NCBI GenBank assembly: GCA_016521575.1
Contig: JAEKDP010000009.1
Coordinates: 100,931-164,930 of the forward strand
Reading direction: 5' to 3'
From: Rhodobacteraceae bacterium F11138
GTDB lineage: Bacteria; Pseudomonadota; Alphaproteobacteria; Rhodobacterales; Rhodobacteraceae
Length of the DNA stretch: 64,000 nt
Part shown: positions 1-7,213 of the stretch, in pieces
How the letters are laid out: every line of letters starts with the position of its first letter
Position numbering within the stretch: position 1 is the first letter of the stretch
The notes under the pieces: model-generated
Told to the model about the DNA's origin: nothing
The model's input: only the letters and a program-made list of their open reading frames with translations
The model's database searches: none
Translations under genes and position numbers: made by a program

Positions 1-87
1 GAACCTCCATCGCCTTGCGGACCGACGCGTTGAACAGGCGTTTGTCGATTTCCTCTGTGACCGCGGACGGATCGGGACGAGACGGCA
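1..87 (-). CDS. IclR-family transcriptional regulator, N-terminal fragment (runs off window)
   Basis: Only the first 29 codons lie in the window; the gene continues past the left edge. The ATG at 87 is preceded by GAGGAACCGATCC, a good Shine-Dalgarno at suitable distance. The visible protein begins MPSRPDP and continues with RLFNASVRKAMEV. This resembles the start of many IclR-type regulators, where a 'LFVxSVEKAxxVLEAF'-like helix opens the winged-helix domain. The call rests on that short motif, so the family is an inference. Its position upstream of the polyamine-type transporter, and the common pairing of IclR proteins with catabolic operons, agree with it. Its first codons are copied in inverted orientation at 307-331. 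Confidence 0.5.
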
Positions 88-442
88 TGGATCGGTTCCT
101 CTTCGGTATAGAACTCGGCTCAGCTGCTGCGGTCCAGGGTGAGACCGGATCTGCGTGGCTGCTGGAGCCTTCGTCCTGCACAGTCAAAATGTACGGGATC
201 GTGTAGGTCAAGGCCATGGGCGCGGTGCTGCCACGGCTTGGGTGATCCTGTCCAACGCCAGCGGCGGCACATCGGGATGCCGAGTGACCTGCCTGGCCAG
301 TGAGCAATCCATGCCGTCTCGTCCCGATCCGGGTGGCTTGGGCATTCTGCGCCAGGCAGACCCCGTTCGGGGAACGCATTCCGGTTTTGAAAAGCGTCGA
401 GTTGGCGCAGAAGCCCATTTTCATCCTCGTCGTGAGAACCGC
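88..442. other. Intergenic region with an inverted copy of the neighbouring gene start
   Basis: No convincing gene is seen here. The long plus-strand reading frame crossing it is the antisense shadow of the binding-protein gene at 443-1483. The one notable element is a 25-base exact match between 68-92 and the reverse complement of 307-331. It covers the ATG and first codons of the IclR-type gene. No transposase or terminal repeats were seen beside it. Confidence 0.5.
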
Positions 443-1483
443 TTATTTCTTCAGGCGGGTCCAGATACGGTTGCGAAGGTCGCGTGCAGCGGGGGAGCAT
501 TCCCGGCCCGGACGCAGCCGGTCGGCATATTCGGCAGGCATGTTCACCGCCGGGTCAGCCGCAATTTCAGGCGTCAGGTAGGGTTCGCTTCCCGAGATGG
601 CGTTCATGTAGCCTGTGAAATTGGTGATCTCCGCCACGTTTTCAGGCTTCATCAGGAAATCGATGAAGATCTTGGCGTTTTCAGGATGTTCAGCGCCGGT
701 GGGGATCGCCAGATTGTCGGCCCATTGGGTGATCCCCTCCTTGGGATAGATATATCGCGCGGTGTCCCTTGCCTTCCGAACCCGATGGGCCGCACCGTTC
801 CAGATGTGGTGCATCGTCACCTCGCCCGCCAGAACCCTGTCGATGGTACCGGACGACCCGTAGAGCAGAAGATGCGGCTTCTGTGCGCTCAGCAGGTCAA
901 GGATCTGCTGACCTTCGCGCGGGTCCTCGGTGCATTTGTCAATGCCAAGGTAATAGGCGGCCGCATTGAATACCTCGACCTCGTCATCCAGCGCGGCGAC
1001 CTTGCCGCTGAGCGGGCCGGGTTCGAAGAACACGCTCCAGCTTTCGGGCAGTTCGACGTCGGTTCCGGCACTGTCATAGACCAGCCCCGTCGTCCCCCAC
1101 ATATACGGCGCTGTATACTGGCGGCCCGGGTCGAACTCGGGGTCTGCGAAGCCGGGCGCGATATTGCCGCCATTGGGCAGGCTGGGGGCATCGAATTTCT
1201 GCAGCAGGCCAGCTTGGATCATTGTCGGCACGATATACCCGGACGGGATCACCACGTCATAGCCTGCGGCCCCGGCCTGCAACTTCGCCAACAGGGCCTC
1301 GTTGGTGTCATAGATGTCCATGGTGATGGCAATGCCGGTTTCCTTGGTGAAGCGCTCCAGCAGCTCATCGGGGATATAGCTGGGCCAGAAAAACAGGTTC
1401 ACTTGCTTTTCTTCTTCGGCCAGGGCGGCTCCGGCCCCTAGCAGCGCGGCCAGGGCTGCACTGGCGATGGTTCTGAGTTTCAT
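443..1483 (-). CDS. Polyamine-type ABC transporter, periplasmic binding protein (PotD/PotF family)
   Basis: This 346-residue secreted protein would capture a cationic small molecule such as putrescine or spermidine in the periplasm and hand it to the permeases encoded just upstream. Residues 1-22 form a signal peptide ending in ALA. The mature part starts with VNLFFWPSYIPDELLERF, the PotD-like opening strand followed by 'F..ETGI.I..D.YD.NE.LLAKL'. Length matches PotD/PotF (about 350). It is the last gene of a minus-strand operon whose order is ATPase, permease, permease, binding protein. The start is the ATG at 1483, preceded by GAGGAGAC. True substrate is unknown; family members also carry other amines and opine-like compounds. 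Confidence 0.88.
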   Translation of the reverse strand: MKLRTIASAALAALLGAGAALAEEEKQVNLFFWPSYIPDELLERFTKETGIAITMDIYDTNEALLAKLQAGAAGYDVVIPSGYIVPTMIQAGLLQKFDAPSLPNGGNIAPGFADPEFDPGRQYTAPYMWGTTGLVYDSAGTDVELPESWSVFFEPGPLSGKVAALDDEVEVFNAAAYYLGIDKCTEDPREGQQILDLLSAQKPHLLLYGSSGTIDRVLAGEVTMHHIWNGAAHRVRKARDTARYIYPKEGITQWADNLAIPTGAEHPENAKIFIDFLMKPENVAEITNFTGYMNAISGSEPYLTPEIAADPAVNMPAEYADRLRPGRECSPAARDLRNRIWTRLKK

Positions 1484-1531
1484 CGTTTGTCTCCTCTGTT
1501 GGTTGGGGCTTGATGGTTGGTCATCGGCATG

Positions 1532-2308
1532 TCACTTGCGTTGCATGCGATTGATCCAGGCAGCGATCAGTACGAACAGCACTGACATGACCAGCAGGAT
1601 GGTGGACACGGCGTTGACCGCCGGCGTGACCCCCAGCCGCATCATGCCGAACATGTAGATGGGCAGGGTGGTCGAACTGGGTCCGGCCAGGAAAAGCGAG
1701 ATCACGAAGTCGTCCAGCGAGACGATGAAGGCCAGGATGAACCCGGCCAGGATGGCGGGCCAAAGCAGCGGCAAAGTCACGGAAAAGAAGGTGCGACGTG
1801 GATCGGCGTAGAGATCGTTCGCCGCCTGTTCCAAGGTGTCATCCATCACATCCATCCGCGCCTTGATGGTGATGAAGGCGAAGGGGATGCAGAAGACCGT
1901 ATGGGCCGCGATCAGGCCGACCATACCCAGGGGCACGCCGATCGAGATAAAGAAGATCAACGTGGCAACCGCGGTCACGATTTCGGGGATCACAAGCGGG
2001 AAAGACAGGAACGGCACCATCATGCCCTGACCCCGAATTGGACGGCCCCGGAACCCCAGCGCCGCCAGCGTGGCAAGCGTCGTGGCAAGGAACGCGGCGC
2101 AGCTTGCCACCACCAGCGAATTGACGGTTGCCGCACGAAATTGGTCGGACTGCATCACCTCGGCATACCAGCGCAACGAGAAGCCTTCCCAGATGGTGGC
2201 CATGCGGCCGCCGTTGAAGGAGAACACGATCAGGATCAGCAGCGGGATATACAGGTAGACATACAAAGCTACCGTTGCGCTTGTCAGCCCGCGGAACCGC
2301 CAGGGCAG
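1532..2308 (-). CDS. Polyamine-type ABC transporter permease (PotC-like), start codon unresolved
   Basis: Inner-membrane permease of the binding-protein-dependent importer at 443-4259. Hydrophobic segments begin at VALYVYLYIPLLILIVFSF, the usual first PotC helix. The EAA loop is seen as DDTLEQAANDLYADPRRTFFSVTLP, which contacts the ATPase. About 258 residues from the chosen start is normal for PotC. The start is odd. The frame is open far upstream into the previous permease gene, but no ATG, GTG or TTG lies between that gene's stop at 2320 and the first membrane helix. The CTG at 2306-2308 gives an N-terminus of the usual length. A rare start codon or a sequence error are both possible. Confidence 0.85.
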   Translation of the reverse strand: MPWRFRGLTSATVALYVYLYIPLLILIVFSFNGGRMATIWEGFSLRWYAEVMQSDQFRAATVNSLVVASCAAFLATTLATLAALGFRGRPIRGQGMMVPFLSFPLVIPEIVTAVATLIFFISIGVPLGMVGLIAAHTVFCIPFAFITIKARMDVMDDTLEQAANDLYADPRRTFFSVTLPLLWPAILAGFILAFIVSLDDFVISLFLAGPSSTTLPIYMFGMMRLGVTPAVNAVSTILLVMSVLFVLIAAWINRMQRK

Positions 2309-2319
2309 AGATTGGGAAC

Positions 2320-3228
2320 CTAGGGGTTTGATGACTTTGCCCTCCGGCTTTTGCGCAGCAGAGCGGCCCGCAGCAGCGCTGCCGCCATCACCATCATCAG
2401 CAGGACGAAGGCCAGTGCCGCCCCGAAGGGCCAATTGCGGGCCGCGGCAAACTGCGTTTCGATCAGGTTGCCGATCATCAGCGATTTTGACCCACCCAGC
2501 AGAACTGGCGTCACGTAAGAGCCGAGTCCGGGAATGAACACCAGCAGACACCCGGCCACGATGCCGCCTTTCACGCCGGGCACGATCACATGCATCAGCG
2601 CCTGCCAGCGGCTCGCGCCCAGATCAAACGCCGCTTCGACCAGCGAAAAGTCGAATTTTTCCATCGCGGCATAGATCGGCAGGACCATCAACGGCAGAAA
2701 GGAGTAGGTTAGCCCGATGGCGATGGCTGTGTTGGAATAGAGGATGTTCAATGGCTCCGACGTCAGCCGCAGCGCCATCGCGGCCTGATCCAGCAGACCG
2801 TTGGCCCGCAGCAACAATAGCCAGGCATAGTTGCGCACCAGCAGGTTCACCCAGAAGGGCAGCGACAGGAAGAAGATCAGCAAGGCGCGCCGTCGCGGAT
2901 GCTGCATGGCGATGTACATCGCAGTCGGAAACCCGACGATCAACGTGGCCAGAACGGTGAACCCGGCCAGAAGGGCCGAACGCAGATAGATGCGCAGATA
3001 GTCCGCGTTCAACGTGGTTTCGCCCAGCAGGTTCTCTTCGAACAGAAACTGCTTGTAGGCGTCGGTGGTGAAATTTCCCCAGATGACGCCGCCATCGGGG
3101 GCCCGTTCTACCAATGATACGAAAACCATGATGCACATGGGCCCGCCCATGAAGAAGGCGATGCACAGGATCGCCGGCGCGGCCAGACCGGCGCGCCGTC
3201 TGCCTGCAACAGATGCCGCCGTGCTCAT
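2320..3228 (-). CDS. Polyamine-type ABC transporter permease (PotB-like)
   Basis: First of two inner-membrane permeases of the importer. The 302-residue protein begins MSTAASVAGRRRAGLAAPAI. It has about six hydrophobic helices and the EAA loop VEAAFDLGASRWQALMHVIVP that docks on the ATPase. The reading frame extends upstream through the ATPase gene. The ATG at 3228 is chosen because it overlaps the ATPase stop by four bases (3225-3228), the coupling used across this window, and because it places the first membrane helix at the usual position. The downstream PotC-like gene follows within 12 bases. Confidence 0.88.
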   Translation of the reverse strand: MSTAASVAGRRRAGLAAPAILCIAFFMGGPMCIMVFVSLVERAPDGGVIWGNFTTDAYKQFLFEENLLGETTLNADYLRIYLRSALLAGFTVLATLIVGFPTAMYIAMQHPRRRALLIFFLSLPFWVNLLVRNYAWLLLLRANGLLDQAAMALRLTSEPLNILYSNTAIAIGLTYSFLPLMVLPIYAAMEKFDFSLVEAAFDLGASRWQALMHVIVPGVKGGIVAGCLLVFIPGLGSYVTPVLLGGSKSLMIGNLIETQFAAARNWPFGAALAFVLLMMVMAAALLRAALLRKSRRAKSSNP

Positions 3229-4259
3229 GGCGCCACCACCCAGAGCTGCTGGGGGTCGTAGGCCAAGCAGACCTTGTCGCCCATCGAGATACCTGCAGCC
3301 TCGGTGCTGGTCTGCTGGATCTGCACCGTTTCCTCTCCGCCGTCCAGTGCGACCAGGAAACGCGTTGCTGCCCCTGAATAGACCAGATCGGTCACTTGAC
3401 CCGACAGGTTGCCATCCGGCGCGATGCGCAAGGCCTCGGGCCGGATCATCACCCGCGCCGGTGCGTCGCCTCTGATCCCGAGCGCGCGCCCGCCGGGCAG
3501 GCACAGCCGTCCTTGCGAATCCGGAGCGGCGTTCAGCAGGTTTGAATCGCCGATGAATTCAGCCACGAAGTCTGAACTGGGCCGGTCATAGATATCGCTG
3601 GGGTTACCGACTTGTTCCAGTGTGCCCTGGCGCATCACGGCGATCCGATCGGACATGGCCAAGGCTTCTTCCTGATCGTGCGTCACGAAGACGAAGCTGG
3701 TGCCAGTTTCGCGCTGGATGCGCTTCAACTCGCCCTGCATTTCCTTGCGCAGCTTGTAATCCAGCGCCGACAGCGGTTCGTCCAGCAGCAGTAGGCGCGG
3801 CTGGCAGGCCAATGCCCGCGCCAGCGCCACGCGTTGTTGCTGTCCGCCGGACAGGTCCGATGGCATGCGGTCGGCAAACCCGTCCAGGCGCACCAGGTCC
3901 AGCGCGCGACGGGCGGCGCCATGGCGGTCGGCCTTCGCCACACCCCGCATTTTCAATCCGAAGGTCACGTTGCGCAGAATCGTCAGATGCGGAAACAGCG
4001 CGTAGCTTTGGAAGACGGTGTTCACCGGGCGCCGCCAGGGCGGGATGCGCAGGATATCCTGCCCGTCCAGTGTGACCCGGCCTCGCGACGGCACCTCGAA
4101 CCCCGCAAGGATGCGCAGCATCGTGGTCTTGCCACAGCCCGAGGGTCCCAGCAGCGTAAAGAACTCGTTTTCCTGAATGGTCAGCGAAACCTCGTTCAGA
4201 ACCTGCGCGTCAGTCCCCGCATATTGATGCGATACCGCCTCTACCTCCAAAAAACCCAC
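3225..4259 (-). CDS. Polyamine-type ABC transporter ATP-binding protein (PotA-like)
   Basis: This 344-residue cytoplasmic ATPase powers the importer encoded downstream. The Walker A motif GPSGCGKT is at residues 38-45, with Q-loop VFQSYALFPHLT, signature LSGGQQQR, Walker B LLLLDEPLSALD and the H-loop in FVFVTHDQEEAL. The C-terminal third matches the TOBE-type regulatory domain found in PotA, UgpC and related ATPases. It is the first gene of the minus-strand operon. The region 4260-4374 between it and the divergent peptidase gene should hold both promoters. Family assignment is firm; substrate is not readable from the ATPase. Confidence 0.92.
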   Translation of the reverse strand: MGFLEVEAVSHQYAGTDAQVLNEVSLTIQENEFFTLLGPSGCGKTTMLRILAGFEVPSRGRVTLDGQDILRIPPWRRPVNTVFQSYALFPHLTILRNVTFGLKMRGVAKADRHGAARRALDLVRLDGFADRMPSDLSGGQQQRVALARALACQPRLLLLDEPLSALDYKLRKEMQGELKRIQRETGTSFVFVTHDQEEALAMSDRIAVMRQGTLEQVGNPSDIYDRPSSDFVAEFIGDSNLLNAAPDSQGRLCLPGGRALGIRGDAPARVMIRPEALRIAPDGNLSGQVTDLVYSGAATRFLVALDGGEETVQIQQTSTEAAGISMGDKVCLAYDPQQLWVVAP

Positions 4260-4344
4260 GATAGGTCTATCTCCTTCCCTCCATTATATTCGCTAGTCGA
4301 TTACAACATTTGTATTGCAATGAGTATTGGATGAGTCAATAATT

Positions 4345-4358
4345 AATTTGATCAAATT
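4345..4358. promoter_or_regulatory. 14-base perfect palindrome in a divergent promoter region
   Basis: AATTTGATCAAATT is its own reverse complement. It sits 17 bases upstream of the peptidase ATG at 4375 and between the divergent transporter operon and the peptidase-esterase pair. The surrounding 4260-4374 is AT-rich compared with the coding DNA. Position and symmetry fit an operator for a dimeric regulator such as the IclR-type protein at the window's left edge. The regulator is a guess. Confidence 0.4.
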
Positions 4359-4374
4359 CTGCGAGAGGCGAGAT

Positions 4375-5349
4375 ATGCGAAACTTGATTACCGATGTGCC
4401 CGGCCTCCGGGTCGGAAATGCCAAGGATGAAGCCGTGCGCACAGGTGTCACCGTTTTGTTGCCCGATCGCGGGGCAATCTGCGCCGTGGATGTTCGGGGC
4501 GGGGCGCCGGGAACACGCGAAACCGATCTGCTTGATCCTGCTTGCCTGTCCGAACGGGCCGATGCGATCGTGCTGTCGGGCGGTTCGCTTTTCGGGCTTG
4601 ATGCGGCCAGCGGCGCGATGCATTGGCTGCGCAAGAAGGGAAGGGGGGGCAGGTTTCTGGACGCGACGATCCCGTCGGTGCCGTCGGCCATCATTTTCGA
4701 TCAGCACAATGAAGGCGACAAGAGCTGGCAGGACGAACACCTTTACTTCAACCTGGCCAAACAGGCCGCCGAGGCTGCGGACCTGGATTTTGCCCTTGGC
4801 ACCGAAGGCGCTGGAACCGGCACCAAGGCAGGGGGCCTGAAAGGCGGGTTGGGCAGCGCATCGCAAAAGCTGCACAATGGGGCGACAGTGGGCGCGCTGG
4901 TGGTGGTGAATTCCTTCGGTCAGGTCGTGATGCCTGGCAGCCGCCGGTTCTGGGCGGCGGATTTCGAGCGGGCGGGCGAATTTGGCGCCTGCGCCGAGGC
5001 GCCTCCACCGGCTCCGGTGCTGACCGAGATACCCGAGTTCGCCGAACCGGGTCTGAACACCACCCTGGCGGTGATCGCCACCGACCTGACCCTGACCAAG
5101 GCACAGTTGAAACGTGTGGCAATGGTGGCGCAGGACGGTCTGGCGCGCGCAATCCACCCGGTGCATACGCCCTTTGATGGCGATGTGATCTTCTGTCTGT
5201 CCACCGGTCAGCGCGCGATGGGCACCGAGGAGGTGGATGTGACGCGGCTTGGCATGGCTGCTGTTGAATGTCTGGCCCGGGCGACCGCCCGCGGCGTCTA
5301 CGAAGCTACCCCGCTGGGGCCCTTTCCCACCTACAGGAGCCTGACATGA
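4375..5349 (+). CDS. P1-family peptidase, DmpA/NylC-like N-terminal-nucleophile amidohydrolase
   Basis: The 324-residue protein belongs to the DmpA / 6-aminohexanoate-oligomer hydrolase family. These enzymes cleave themselves and use the freed Ser or Thr to hydrolyse amide bonds of D- or beta-amino-acid amides, small peptides or amide oligomers. The cleavage site is recognisable as GLNTTLAVIATD, with Thr229 the likely nucleophile. Other family marks are VRGGAPGTRETDLL and GLARAIHPVHTPFDGD. No signal peptide is seen. The ATG at 4375 is chosen over a TTG at 4327 because AGAGGCGAG lies just upstream. Its stop overlaps the esterase start, so the two enzymes are translationally coupled. Substrate is not known. 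Confidence 0.85.
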   Translation: MRNLITDVPGLRVGNAKDEAVRTGVTVLLPDRGAICAVDVRGGAPGTRETDLLDPACLSERADAIVLSGGSLFGLDAASGAMHWLRKKGRGGRFLDATIPSVPSAIIFDQHNEGDKSWQDEHLYFNLAKQAAEAADLDFALGTEGAGTGTKAGGLKGGLGSASQKLHNGATVGALVVVNSFGQVVMPGSRRFWAADFERAGEFGACAEAPPPAPVLTEIPEFAEPGLNTTLAVIATDLTLTKAQLKRVAMVAQDGLARAIHPVHTPFDGDVIFCLSTGQRAMGTEEVDVTRLGMAAVECLARATARGVYEATPLGPFPTYRSLT

Positions 5350-6293
5350 CGCAACAACTTGACCCCGAGCTGCTTGATTTCCTGCGAGACCAGGCGGCGC
5401 AGGCCGCCGCCAATCCGGACCCGACGCTAGAGGAGCTTCGCGCCGGGTACCGCGAGGGCTATCGCGCCCGAAGCCCGCAACCGGTTCAAGCGTGCGAAAC
5501 CCGCGACATTGCCCTGCCGACGGGCGCGTCCATGCGACTGTATACGCCGGCGAACCTGTCCAGCGATGCGGTCATCCTCTATGCCCATGGTGGAGGGTTC
5601 GCGCTGGGCTGCGTGGACACCTATGATCGCCAGTCGCACTGGTTGGCCGAACAGACCGGCCAGCGGCTGGTCAGCCTTGACTACCGTCTTGCCCCCGAGC
5701 ATCGCTTCCCCGCGCCCGTGGAGGATGCGCAAGCCGCCTTTGACCGGATTACGTCCGATGGGCTGGCCCCCGCGCATCGTATCGTTCTGGCCGGGGACAG
5801 TGCGGGAGGATGTCTATGCCTTGTCACGGCACTTCTGGCTGTCGGAAAAGGGCAGGTTCCGGGACGCGTCGTGTCGCTTTATCCGGTCACCGATATGACA
5901 CTTCCGCATCCCGACGTGCCTCTGGCAGGCTCGATGAAGGATTTCGCACAAGGCTATTACCTTGAAGCCGAGGAAATGCAGTGGTTCCGCGCCCAATACT
6001 TGCCCGAGGGCACGGCCGGAGACTGGCGCGCTTCGGTGGTCAATACCCGTGACCTGTCGGGCCTGCCCCCCACCTGGATCGTCAATGCCCGGGCCGATCC
6101 ATTGTTCGATCAGGGCAGGGATTTCGCCCGCTTGCTGTCACAGGCCGGGGTCGAGGCAATCCACGAGGTGCATCACGGGGTGGTCCATAATTTCATGGAA
6201 CATACGCAGTTTTCACCATCGGCCCGCAAGGCCGCTGCGGCTGTTGCCCGGCTTCTGGTCCTTCCGGTGCCCCGGTCTCCGAAAGCACCCTGA
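5346..6293 (+). CDS. Alpha/beta hydrolase of the hormone-sensitive-lipase (HSL) type
   Basis: This cytoplasmic carboxylesterase-like enzyme of 315 residues has the HSL hallmarks. HGGGF supplies the oxyanion hole and GDSAGG carries the nucleophilic Ser. ADPLFDQG lies at the acid position, and the catalytic His is in HHGVVHNFM. It most likely hydrolyses short acyl esters. The start is the ATG at 5346, whose ATGA overlaps the peptidase stop. It ends convergent to the small secreted-protein gene at 6511-6861. The pairing with an Ntn amidohydrolase suggests stepwise attack on a molecule bearing both amide and ester bonds. That is inference. Confidence 0.88.
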   Translation: MTQQLDPELLDFLRDQAAQAAANPDPTLEELRAGYREGYRARSPQPVQACETRDIALPTGASMRLYTPANLSSDAVILYAHGGGFALGCVDTYDRQSHWLAEQTGQRLVSLDYRLAPEHRFPAPVEDAQAAFDRITSDGLAPAHRIVLAGDSAGGCLCLVTALLAVGKGQVPGRVVSLYPVTDMTLPHPDVPLAGSMKDFAQGYYLEAEEMQWFRAQYLPEGTAGDWRASVVNTRDLSGLPPTWIVNARADPLFDQGRDFARLLSQAGVEAIHEVHHGVVHNFMEHTQFSPSARKAAAAVARLLVLPVPRSPKAP

Positions 6294-6312
6294 TGAAGTG
6301 TTGCGCCCGCAG

Positions 6313-6359
6313 TACGGCATCGCAACGCACCAGAACAGCGATGTATCGCCCAGCAACGA
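6313..6359 (+). repeat. Dispersed 47-base repeat, copy A
   Basis: Starting TACGGCATCGCAA and ending AGCAACGA, this stretch lies just after the esterase gene. It matches the reverse complement of 7004-7050 at 39 of 47 positions by eye. Read in the same sense, both copies would encode a YGIAxxQxxDVxPSN-like peptide. Function unknown. Confidence 0.45.
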
Positions 6360-6510
6360 GAGGTAGCTTCCAGCGTCTTGAGCCGGGATATGAGAATGGC
6401 CAAGTCATGCCGCAACCTTGCCGCCGGGGTCATCCGGCTGAGGCTGCGGGATGTTCCGCAACACGCTGCGCGCGCAGAGCGGCGTCGGGCCTGTCGGGCG
6501 AGATCGTTGC

Positions 6511-6861
6511 CTAATCGGTGATCACGGATTGCGACGAGCGCGCGCAATAGACAGGCGGTGCATCCGCAATGCATCGCCCATCCACGCCAAGCGGTGTTAC
6601 GGCAAAGCCCTGCGGGTCGGACAGATCCACGCGATAGCGATGGATTTCCGCCTCCGGTCCGGCGCCGTGTTCGAAGGGTGTCAGCCGCAGGTCGGTCACG
6701 CCGCAGCGAGCCGCGACGATCTCGATCCCGGCGTCGGTCAGAACACTGGTAACGCTTTCACGCGCGGCCTCGCACGCAGTGGCATCTGCAACGGTGCTCA
6801 GCGTCATGCGCAGATCACTTCCGGCGGTCAGCGTCAGTGTCAGCAGGGCGGTTGTCAACAT
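6511..6861 (-). CDS. Small secreted protein of unknown function
   Basis: The gene encodes 116 residues. The ATG at 6861 is preceded by AGGAGG with six bases of spacing, the strongest ribosome-binding site in this part of the window, so the gene is probably real. The N-terminus MLTTALLTLTLTAG is hydrophobic and looks like a short signal peptide. The rest is soluble and has four Cys residues: ACEAAR, RCGV, RCIAD and YCARS. These could form two disulfides in the periplasm. I do not recognise the family. It sits tail-to-tail with the esterase and downstream of the peptide transporter operon. Confidence 0.6.
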   Translation of the reverse strand: MLTTALLTLTLTAGSDLRMTLSTVADATACEAARESVTSVLTDAGIEIVAARCGVTDLRLTPFEHGAGPEAEIHRYRVDLSDPQGFAVTPLGVDGRCIADAPPVYCARSSQSVITD

Positions 6862-7003
6862 CGGTTGCCTCCTGTTTCAGAACTTGGCCGTCAAGAACAC
6901 GCTGGCGAGCGCCGCTTCACCCGCAATGTCAGCCATTTCGAACCGTGGTATTGCGTTCCTGCGCTGTACCGCAAACCCGGCGTCTTGCACAACGGGGCAT
7001 CCT

Positions 7004-7050
7004 GCGTTGCTTGGCCATACATCACCCTTCTGGCGCATTGCGATGCCGTA
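7004..7050 (-). repeat. Dispersed 47-base repeat, copy B (inverted relative to copy A)
   Basis: The minus strand reads TACGGCATCGCAA near its start and AGCAACGC at its end, matching copy A at 6313-6359 with about eight differences. The spacing between copies is about 650 bases and encloses the small secreted-protein gene. The two copies are inverted relative to each other. Confidence 0.45.
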
Positions 7051-7133
7051 GAGCGGGGTATCCTCTCCATCAAAGACAGTTCGCATCCTTGCCGCTCTGA
7101 ACCGCAACCGCGTCTTGTACCGAGCTGTCGAAG

Positions 7134-7179
7134 ATCACTTAACACGTTGAAATCTGTGATTTCGGTCGTGTTAAGTGAT
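7134..7179. terminator. Long nested palindrome, probable terminator or regulatory hairpin
   Basis: The outer arms ATCACTTAACACG (7134-7146) and CGTGTTAAGTGAT (7167-7179) pair perfectly over 13 bases. Inside them GAAATC (7149-7154) and GATTTC (7158-7163) pair again around a three-base loop. The structure starts 35 bases after the stop of the binding-protein gene, where a terminator is expected. No run of T follows on either strand, so an intrinsic terminator is only one option; mRNA-end protection or protein binding are others. Confidence 0.5.
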
Positions 7180-7213
7180 TCAGTCTGTTCAGGATGTACC
7201 TTTGAAAGGCTGC

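Larger units (their letters stand above)
6862..7213. other. Intergenic region with a repeat copy and a long palindrome
   Basis: No gene is supported here. A 76-codon minus frame starting at 7107 exists, but it has no ribosome-binding site and contains the dispersed repeat. The region holds repeat copy B (7004-7050) and a long nested palindrome (7134-7179) just 3' of the peptide-binding protein gene. Confidence 0.5.

Noticed and set aside
155..1441. Long plus-strand reading frame (428 codons)
   Set aside because: It lies antisense to the PotD-like gene, has a low-complexity Arg/Gly-rich translation, no ribosome-binding site and no domain.
6877..7107. Minus frame of 76 codons containing the YGIAMRQ peptide
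   Set aside because: No ribosome-binding site; the similarity to 6313-6359 is better explained as a DNA repeat than as a gene.
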